Source of the DNA: Saprospiraceae bacterium
GTDB lineage: Bacteria; Bacteroidota; Bacteroidia; Chitinophagales; Saprospiraceae
Assembly: GCA_016717105.1 (NCBI GenBank)
Contig: JADKGF010000051.1
Coordinates: 1 to 14,787, forward strand
DNA length: 14,787 nucleotides
Direction of reading: 5' to 3'
In this document: one piece after another, positions 7,853 through 14,787 of the stretch
How positions within the stretch are numbered: position 1 is the stretch's first letter
Layout of the letters: each line of letters begins with the position of its first letter
The notes under the pieces: generated by a model
Seen by the model: the letters and a program-made list of their open reading frames with translations, nothing else
What the model was told of the DNA's origin: nothing
Databases searched by the model: none
Program-made: the position numbers and the translations under genes

Positions 7853-9124
7853 ATGCAAAAGATAATAATCTTCATAGCGGCCATGTTTTTACTTTGTCTC
7901 TTTCGGCGAGTTACATCCTCATACCGATGGAGCACGACAAACAGACGAATCACTTGAAGGCATATGGTATTACATATTGGGTGATTAATCAAGGTATCGA
8001 AGCCTATTGGTTGTTAAATTATAGAGGCGGTAGTTTTGCATTTCCACATACAAAAGGACTGGAAAATGAGTTGAAGGTCAGAGGCGTTTCTTACCAAGTT
8101 ATTTCCGATGCCCAATGGATTGCCATCAGATCTGAAATCAGTGATCCTGAATTAAATCAAGAAGCTGTAAAACTAGAGAAGGCTCCAAAATTGCCGTATA
8201 TACACCTGATTTTAATCCACGCGGCAACAGGATACAGCCTTGGGACGATGCTGTTACATTGGTACTTGCGTATGCTGAAATTCCATTTGATAAAGTATAT
8301 GATAGGGAAGTCCTTGAAGGAAAGTTGGCCCAATACGATTGGCTACACCTGCATCATGAAGATTTTACTGGCCAATATGGTAAATTCTATGCTAGTCAAG
8401 GAGGCACGCCATGGTATAAATTAAATCAAGCCAAAACAGAAGAATTAGCTGCAAGTCTCGGCTATAGCAAAGTGTCCGCACTCAAGTTGGCTGTAGCCAA
8501 AAAAATCAAGGAATACGTTGAGAGTGGAGGATTTATGTTCGCCATGTGTTCGGCTACTGATACTTATGACATAGCATTAGCCGCTGAAGGAATCGATATA
8601 TGTGGAGAGATGTATGATGGTGACGGTTATGACAATGCTGCGCAGAGTAAGTTGGATTATACCAAGACATTTGCATTTAAAGATTTTGAGTTGGTGCTCA
8701 ATCCATTACAATATGAGCACTCGGACATAGACAACAAAAGTCGCTCAGTCACACCAGAAGTAGATTATTTTAATTTATTTGAGTTTTCTGCCAAGTGGGA
8801 CCCGATACCATCCATGCTTTGCCAAAATCATACTCAGACGATCAAAGGTTTTATGGGGCAAGCTACAGCTTTCAAAAATCATTGGTAAAATCTGATGTTT
8901 TAATCCTTGGCGAGACTAAATCAGCAGGCGAAGTGCGCTATCTTCACGGTAGTTATGGCTTCGGTACATGGACATTTTACGGAGGCCATGATCCAGAAGA
9001 TTATCGGCATTATGTAGGTGATCCTGAGACTGACCTAAACTTGCATCCGAAGAGTGCTGGTTATCGGTTGATACTTAATAATATATTGTTTCCGGCAGAC
9101 GAGAAGAAAAAAAGGAAGACATAG
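7853..9124 (+). CDS. Secreted protein of the family often labelled 'asparagine synthetase B' (three frameshifts)
   Basis: The start is ATG at 7853: MQKIIIFIAAMFLL, then after one missing T in the run at 7893-7895, LSLSASYILIPMEHDKQTNH, a Sec signal peptide with cleavage probably after SASY or SA. The body reads AYGITYWVINQGIEAYWLLN, YRGGSFAFPH, (after one missing A at 8187-8190) IAVYTPDFNPRGNRIQPWDD, LHHEDFTGQYGKF, GGFMFAMCSATDTYDIALAA, LNPLQYEHSDID, KWDPIPSMLCQNHTQTIKGF and (after one missing A at 8874-8878) KSDVLILGETKSAGEVRYLH, GTWTFYGGHDPEDYRHYV, ending FPADEKKKRKT. About 424 residues. All three breaks are homopolymer indels. From memory, this is a conserved Bacteroidota family that databases call asparagine synthetase B, but it lacks an N-terminal Cys nucleophile and a synthetase domain and it is exported. 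The FAMCSATD segment (Cys about 233) resembles a nucleophile elbow of class-I amidotransferase-like folds. The function is unknown. Confidence 0.85.
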
Positions 9125-9125
9125 T

Positions 9126-9155
9126 ATGGAAAATCTATAGTTATTTATTTTTCAT
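9126..9155 (+). terminator. Weak A+T-rich stem-loop after the secreted protein gene
   Basis: ATGGAAAAT (9126-9134) pairs with ATTTTTCAT (9147-9155) with one mismatch, starting one base after the stop codon. It could be a terminator, but the stem is weak and no U-tract follows. Confidence 0.25.
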
Positions 9156-9266
9156 GCCCCAAGAATGTTAAGTTTACATTAAATTACTTGAAATAATTTT
9201 CGAACTTGATCAAATAAAGCATTATTTAATTGAGATTTTCCATCATGTAGTTTCAATAAAAAATAT

Positions 9267-9286
9267 CTTTTGATCCACATCAAAAG
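9267..9286. promoter_or_regulatory. Perfect stem-loop CTTTTGAT-ccac-ATCAAAAG
   Basis: An exact 8-bp inverted repeat with a 4-base loop in the gap. Its symmetry suits a dimeric regulator's operator or a weak terminator for the upstream gene; the downstream bases (TAAAATTC) are not a U-tract, which favours the former slightly. Confidence 0.35.
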
Positions 9287-9457
9287 TAAAATTCAGGATT
9301 AAAAACATTTAATTAAAATTAACTAATTATTTAGGATTAAATCAAAATGATTATTAAATAAAATTACATAAATATCTGTAAATCATATTATTATAAATTA
9401 ATTTAATTATTATAATAAAAATATTAATGTTTAATTTTTTTATTCAATAGTTGCGAT

Positions 9458-9465
9458 TACATTTG
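9458..9465 (+). promoter_or_regulatory. Candidate -7 promoter element (TACATTTG)
   Basis: TACATTTG matches TAnnTTTG. It would start transcription around 9470, leaving a leader of about 200 bases before the ATG at 9673 and possibly carrying the adhesin gene too. No good -33 box is visible. Confidence 0.4.
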
Positions 9466-9672
9466 CATTAATTTTTGAATGATTAGTTAATATTAATCAA
9501 CTTTAAGAAATGAAGACGCAACTTTCTAATAGCAATTTTTATTATGTTTTTGCGACTGCATATATTGAAAAATCATTACTAAAATCCACCCGAAATTATC
9601 TATTTTTTTTTGCATTTTACGAATATAGAATTCAATACATTTTTAACTCATTATTTCAATAAAATTAAGTTT

Positions 9673-10056
9673 ATGAGAACTAAATTAATTACATATAAAT
9701 TTGTTCTGTGTCTGTTTGCGATGCTTTTACTTGGATATAGTTCTAATTGTCAAACACTGCCAGATACGAATAAAGTTACTTGGAAATCATCTAAGGAAGC
9801 TGAAATAGCATTGAATAATTACGAAGATAATATTTTACCTACGTCGAATATTTCAGTGCAGGTGGCTTCAAATTACAGTGATTATTTTACTCAATTTATT
9901 AAAATTTTAAAAAGTAATATAGCTTCAAGTCCAGATGTAAAATTATCATTTGAAAAAGCCTTTGAAGAGACAAGGCCTTTTTTACAATATACCAATGCAA
10001 ATCCTGATGAGTTTAATGAAGGTATTAAAAAAATATTAGAAGTATTAACCCTATAA
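9673..10056 (+). CDS. Small secreted protein of unknown function
   Basis: 127 residues, intact. I chose ATG at 9673 (MRTKLITYKF) because it opens directly on a Sec signal peptide: charged start, hydrophobic core FVLCLFAMLLLGY, then SSNCQ with likely cleavage there. The open frame reaches back to 9610, but that extension would bury the signal. The Cys in SSNC is not in a canonical lipobox, so lipidation is doubtful. The mature part (about 100 residues) has no recognised domain. It is mixed polar, with helix-like stretches around YFTQFIKILKSNIASS and VKLSFEKAFEETRPFLQ, and ends EGIKKILEVLTL. The gene lies 63 bases before the giant adhesin on the same strand, so co-expression is likely. Its last codons and stop have been tandemly duplicated (see repeat at 10045-10079). 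The function is unknown. Confidence 0.75.
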   Translation: MRTKLITYKFVLCLFAMLLLGYSSNCQTLPDTNKVTWKSSKEAEIALNNYEDNILPTSNISVQVASNYSDYFTQFIKILKSNIASSPDVKLSFEKAFEETRPFLQYTNANPDEFNEGIKKILEVLTL

Positions 10057-10079
10057 CCTATTATGTTAACCCTATAACC
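10045..10079 (+). repeat. Tandem duplication covering the stop codon
   Basis: The 14-mer TTAACCCTATAACC occurs at 10045-10058 and again at 10066-10079, a period of 21 bases. Because 21 is divisible by three, the second copy keeps the frame and repeats the last codons L-T-L-stop after the first stop. It reads as a small in-frame duplication or slippage scar at the gene's 3' end. Confidence 0.7.
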
Positions 10080-10119
10080 AATAATTCACGAATTTTCCAA
10101 AACATCTCAATCATTAATC

Positions 10120-13100
10120 ATGATTCATTTAAACTCAATCTCTAAATTGCTGAATTATTCGAAGGTCTTAGCACTTTTGTTTATATCTAATTCAGCCTTT
10201 TCTCAAAATGTTACCGTCAACCCAGGCGCAGTGTCTTATGCTACATTAAAAGGTGCCTTTGATGCAATTAATGCAGGAACACATACAGGCGCAATTACTA
10301 TAGATATCGTGGCGAATACAGCAGAAACTGCTCCCGCAGTTCTTAATAGTACGGGTATTGGGTCAGCTTCTTATACATCTGTGTTGTTACGGCCCATTAA
10401 TGATGGTGTCAGCATATCAGGTGCGACAGCAACCGGAAGAGGATTAGTCGAACTCAATGGGACAGACAATATAACTATTGATGGTGATAATCCAAATACT
10501 GGCGGAACTAATCGAAACCTTACAATAGTTAATACTGCTACAAATACTATAACTTATACATCTGTTATTCGTGTAGCAACTGGAACAGGAAACTTAACGG
10601 CTGATAATGTAACACTTTCCAATTTAATTTTAAACGGTAATGCTACTGGAAGGAATTTAAGCACAGCGACATCTACCACTGGTAGCGAAAACACTACTTT
10701 TGGTGTTATAGTAGGCCCGAATGGAAGTACAACCACACCTACAGCAATCACATCAGTAACTGGAGCTATGACTACAGGTGCGACTGCAAATGCTTTTGTT
10801 TTAAACAATTGCGTTATCAACCAAGTTGCACGAGGTTTTGCTTTCTTAGGTACTGTTGCTGCATCATCTACTTCTGTAACTGCTACAAATAATACCGTAG
10901 GAACAGCAGGTGCTGTAACACCTTCTATACCACCATTTACTTCCCCTAGTAACACTGTATATACAAAGGGTATTATTGTCCAGGGATTTACATCACTGAA
11001 CGTTTCAGGTAATACCATTCAAAATATTATTAGTTATGTAGGAACTGTTATTAATGGAATAGAAATTACAACAGCTGGAGGAGTAGCGGGTGGAGCTATT
11101 AGTGTATCAAATAACACATTGTCTTCCATAACAAATAATGGAACTTCTGGTTGCAATGGAATTATTTTCAGTTCTTCTGCAGCACCATTTACGATAGCAA
11201 ATAACAATATTTCAAATGTTCAAGACTTAGGTTCTGCAAGCATTGCTGGGATTTCTGTTTCTTCAAGCGCAGCAAGTCCCTCTGGTACAATATCAGGAAA
11301 TAAAGTCTCAACTGTGTATGCAAGAAGTACTTCAGGATATGCTGCTAGAGGAATTTTAATAAGCTCTGGTACAGCTATCTCAATTACAAATAATATGATT
11401 TGGGATATAAATGCTGTCGGAAATAACAGTAACACAGGTACAACATTTGGTGCAAGAGTGAATTCAAATTTCTGGGGGTACAAATCATTCCATACTAAAT
11501 AATACAGTTTCTTTATATGGGGCTTTGTTATCTGGCGGTTCAGGAGTAGATGTTACAGCAGCATTAGGAATAAGTTCAACTTCCTATACTGGAATTTCAG
11601 TAAAAATAATATATTCTCAAATACGATGTCTGGTGGTGCAGGCACATTCATCCATAGTTGTGTCCAATTGCCTTCAGGTGCTACAAGTACAATGAATCTT
11701 ACACTAAATAACAATGCGTATTATCAGGGTACTGGTGCTACTAATTATATATTAGCTACAACGTTACCTACTACATATTTAGCAGCAAATTTTAATTCGG
11801 CTTTAACGACACCTGCCACAGAATTCAAGAGCATACATAAGTACTTTGTCATCAGCTGGAACTAATGACAATTCTTCTTTGCGACCACAGCTGCTGCACC
11901 ATTTGTTTCTTCAACAAATTTGCATATTAATACAGGCACAACGCCTACACTATTAGAGTCGGGTGGTATGAACGTAGGAGTTACTACAGATATTGATGGA
12001 GATGTTAGACCAGGACCTGCTGGTTCAGTTAATGGTGGAGGATTTCTACCAGATATTGGAGCTGATGAATTTGATGGTGTAATACTAGACATTGTTGGGC
12101 CAAATATAACATATACACCTTTACTGGCTTTATGTTCAGAATCAAGCACCTACACCTTAACTCCAGTTACTATAACTGATTTAACTGGCGTACCAACTTC
12201 TGGAAGTTTTATGCCTAGAATTTATTACAATAAAAATGGTGGGTCTTATGTTTCTCAATCTGGCGTTTTGCTAAGTGGGACTGGTATCAATGGCCAATGG
12301 TCATTTACTTTTGACTTTAGTTTGGTAGGTGGTGTTGTATTTGGTGATGTGATTAATTATTATATTATTGCGCAAGACTTAGCATCTCCTTCAAATATAA
12401 CATCAAGTCCAGCAGGTGCTGTGGCAACTGATGTTAATAATGTGACAAGTCCACCGCCAACAGTTAATATATTAATCATCCAAATGCCTTTAAATGGTGT
12501 CTATACTGTAGGTCCAGGGGGCAATTTCTCAACATTGACTTCTGCTGTCGCTGCTTACAATACAGGATGTGTGACTGGTCCTGTAACTTTTAACCTTATA
12601 AATAGTTCTTATTCAACAGGAGAAACATTTCCAATAATCATTAATAGTATTCCAGCAGCGTCTTCGACCAATACTTTAACAATCAAGCCAACAGTGACTA
12701 CAACTATAACTGGCTCTGCTCAGTCAATCATCCAAATTTTGGGTGGGGACTATGTAATTATTGATGGATCAATTGGAACCACTGTCAATTCAGTATGTCC
12801 GATGGTTAAAGCTTCTAGGGATTTGACAGTGACAAATACTAGTACTACAACTCCTAATGCTGTCATTGCTATTTCAACTTTGGGTTCAAGTTTAGCGTCA
12901 GCAAATCCGCAACTAACATTACGATAAAAAATGTAAATGTAATAGGTGGAACGAATAGTACAACCACAAGCTATGGTATATTTAATGGTGGAGCTGTCGG
13001 ATTTACTGGATTTGACAATGATAACATCACCATAGAGAATAATGGAGTACAAACCACCACAGTTGGAATTGGTGTTTTCGGCAATAATGCTGGAACTGCT

Positions 13101-14787
13101 TTTGATAATAATCTTATTCGATTATGCGATATTGGCAGTACTTCAATAGCTTCGTCAGTAGGCCAATTCGGTATTCAGGTTAGAGGAATTATGAATTCAT
13201 TTGTTTCAAAAAACTCAATTGTTGGAATAGGTCAGAGTATTGCGAATTTAATTAACCCCAAAGGTATAGATGTTCAAAGTGCGGTAACCAACTCAACGGT
13301 CAATCTTAACAACATAACTGGGGTAAGATATTATAGTACAAATGGATATGGAGGTAAAGGCATCGATATAAATACCACCATTGCAGCCAGTAATTTAAAT
13401 ATTGTAGAAAATACTATTTCTGATATATCTGGTGATGGATGGAGTACTTTAAGTAGCGATGCTATAGTGGGCATTAGAGTTTTAAGCACTTCAATTTCAG
13501 TTACAGGTGGAGTTAATATTTGGAATAATACAGTAAATTTATTTGGTTCAATAGCAAGGTCTGGGGGCAACTGCAGACAAGAATGCATGTTTGTATATTC
13601 AGAATACTTCTGTTGGAAATGATGTTCGCAACAATAGTTTTGTAAATTCTTTAGAAAACACAACTGGTGTATCAACATCTTATGCCATTGCAACCGATGC
13701 TACTTCATCACCTTTTGCTATGATCAATAATAATGCTTACTGTGTTAGTGGTAATGAAGGAATTTTGGGTTTTTACAATGCTTCAAATATTACGACACTT
13801 GCAGCTTGGCAAACTGCTACGACTCAAGATGCTCAATCAATATTGTTATGTCCTGTCTTTGTATCTAATACAGATTTACATTTAACATCAGCATCGACTA
13901 ATGCTCCTTATTATGTGGTGGTGCCAACATTCCAAATGTTACTAATGATATTGATTGTGAATCTAAAAAAGTCACACCAACCATAGGAGCGGATGAAGTG
14001 CCAGTAGCAATACCAGCTTCGATAGCTATTACAGAAACTTCAGGCACAACAAATAATGACGGTATATTGTGTGCCGGATCATCTGCAACTTTGACAGCTT
14101 CAGGAGGTACAACCTATCTTTGGAGTACAGCAGAAACCACAACAGCTATTTCTGCAAATTCAACAGGAACGTACACAGTTACCGTTACAGATGCTGGAGG
14201 ATGCGCTACTTCGACTTCGGTAGTGATTACAGTTAATCCTTTGCCAACACCAATAATTGATATTGTTGAAACATCTGGTTCTACAAATAATGATGGAATT
14301 ATTTGTAATGGGGCAACTGCTAGCCTTACTGCTACGGGCGGAGGCACTTATTTATGGAGTACTGGTGCGACCACAGCAGGTATATCCACAGGAACAACTG
14401 GCATCTACACTGTAACTGTAACATCTTTAGGTTGTACGTCATCTACGTCGGTAAATATAACTGCCAATCCTTTGCCAGTACCAGTAATTGCAGTGGTAGA
14501 AACTAGCGGAGTTACAAATGATGATGGAATCATTTGTATTGGTGCTTCAGTTTCTCTTACTGCTTCTGGCGGAACAACATATTTGTGGAGTTCAGGTGCG
14601 ACAACAGCAGCTTTAAATGTTGCACCAACTAGCACAACTACCTATACTGTTACTATTTCTGATGCAAATGGATGTTCAAATTCAGGTTTAACAACGATTA
14701 CTGTTAATCCTTTACCAATTGCAGGTATCACTGGTACATTTACGGCTTGTGCTGGAAGTAGCATAACACTAACAGGAACAGGAGGAA
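10120..14787 (+). CDS. Giant secreted beta-helix/Ig-like surface protein, 3' end beyond window (frameshifted)
   Basis: ATG at 10120 opens a signal peptide (LNYSKVLALLFISNSAFSQ, cleavage after FSQ or AFS), so it is exported. Module 1 (about 10207-12078) is a Ser/Thr/Asn-rich right-handed beta-helix with repeating turns such as ISVSNNTLSSITNNG and FTIANNNISNVQD, closing with PDIGADEFDG at 12049-12078. A linker Ig-like domain follows (12079-12480; VGPNITYTPL, PRIYYNKNGG, GDVINYYIIAQDLASPSN). Module 2 (12496-14001) begins with a related sequence, repeats beta-helix turns, and closes with TPTIGADEV. Tandem Ig-like units run from 14022 to the edge. More than 1,550 codons are present with no end. 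Seven frame breaks are inferred, near 11471, 11602, 11826, 11878, 12912, 13563 and 13920; several are homopolymers (five A where six fit at 11602-11606, three T where four fit at 11878-11880, five G where four fit at 13563-13567). It is probably a cell-surface adhesin. Export by the type IX system is inferred and would need the missing C terminus. Confidence 0.85.
14022..14787 (+). repeat. Tandem Ig-like repeats of 77-78 residues in the surface protein
   Basis: Three units start at 14022, 14256 and 14487, spaced 234 and 231 bases, with a fourth, more divergent unit cut off by the window edge. Each unit reads roughly ETSG-TN(N/D)DGI-C-G-S-SLTASGG-TYLWS-A-TT-TYTVTV-GC-S-T-ITVNPLP. The conserved Cys pair (one in DGI(L/I)C, one in the GC near the end) and the YLWS Trp are typical of PKD/Ig-like surface repeats. 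Such arrays space the functional head away from the cell. Confidence 0.8.

Larger units (their letters stand above)
9156..9672. other. Long A+T-rich gap with no gene seen
   Basis: About 520 bases without a supportable reading frame on either strand. Besides the hairpin and promoter-like box listed separately, it contains two AGGATTAAA direct repeats (9295-9303 and 9332-9340), the palindrome TTAATATTAA (9487-9496) and many poly-A/poly-T tracts. It looks like a long upstream region for the small secreted protein and giant adhesin that follow, and could hold an unannotated small RNA. Confidence 0.5.

Noticed and set aside
8795..9124. Separate gene starting at 8795
   Set aside because: The upstream frame continues in register with the family (KWDPIPSMLCQNHTQTIKGF) until the A-run at 8874-8878, so the apparent start is an out-of-frame overlap.
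7853..9124. True asparagine synthetase B
   Set aside because: There is no N-terminal Cys after Met, no glutaminase domain, no ATP pyrophosphatase motif, and a signal peptide is present.
10554..11018. Long minus-strand open frame opposite the adhesin (similar ones at 11220-11483, 11862-12149, 13331-13693, 14114-14347 and 14405-14635)
   Set aside because: They mirror the Thr/Ser/Gly/Val-rich codons of the plus-strand protein, giving Val/Pro/Ala-rich translations with no start context or family resemblance.
1..14787. CRISPR array, tRNA, rRNA, transposase, integrase or defence genes
   Set aside because: I looked for regularly spaced identical repeats, cloverleaf-like segments and typical motifs and saw none. 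The only tandem arrays are coding repeats in the surface protein and the 21-base duplication.

Overview
The window looks like chromosomal DNA of a Bacteroidota bacterium, perhaps from the Saprospiria/Chitinophagia part of the phylum; the class is inference. The reasons are A+T-rich DNA, no clear Shine-Dalgarno sites, several TAnnTTTG elements of the Bacteroidota -7 type, a membrane-anchored VWA protein and a secreted 'asparagine synthetase B'-like protein of kinds familiar from this phylum, and a giant Sec-exported beta-helix/Ig-like surface protein of the sort such bacteria put on the cell surface.

Layout from left to right. 1-96 is an imperfect inverted-repeat element. 256-1396 (+) is a badly frameshifted gene for a probable outer-membrane beta-barrel protein. 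3286-1441 (-) is panB (intact) followed after a short gap by mltG (badly frameshifted). 3606-4482 (+) is accD with one frameshift, transcribed away from panB. 7718-4490 (-) is a tight two-gene unit, a membrane VWA-domain protein followed by a NifS/IscS-type cysteine desulfurase, which meets accD tail to tail at two small hairpins. 7853-9124 (+) is a secreted protein of the family usually mislabelled 'asparagine synthetase B'. 9125-9672 is a long, very A+T-rich gap with a perfect hairpin and a promoter-like element. 9673-10056 (+) is a small secreted protein of unknown function. 10120 to the right edge (+) is the start of a giant surface protein. It has two related beta-helix modules, each closing with an IGADE motif, and then tandem Ig-like repeats. 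It is not finished at the right edge.

The main caveat is that almost every gene carries single-base frameshifts with recognisable family sequence continuing on both sides. Many can be repaired by adding or removing one base in a homopolymer run. Breaks are dense in the first 2.4 kb (outer-membrane gene and mltG, roughly one per 100 bases or denser) and sparser afterwards (roughly one per 300-900 bases), and panB is untouched. Essential genes are hit too. Uncorrected long-read indels, worst near a low-coverage left end, explain this better than gene decay. Gene boundaries below are those of the reconstructed genes.

Functionally, panB (pantothenate/CoA), accD (fatty-acid synthesis), mltG (peptidoglycan) and the desulfurase (sulfur mobilisation) are housekeeping genes. 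The less ordinary parts are the VWA/desulfurase pair, the secreted amidotransferase-fold-like protein, and the small secreted protein placed just before a giant adhesin. I found no CRISPR array, tRNA, rRNA, transposase, integrase or recognisable defence system.
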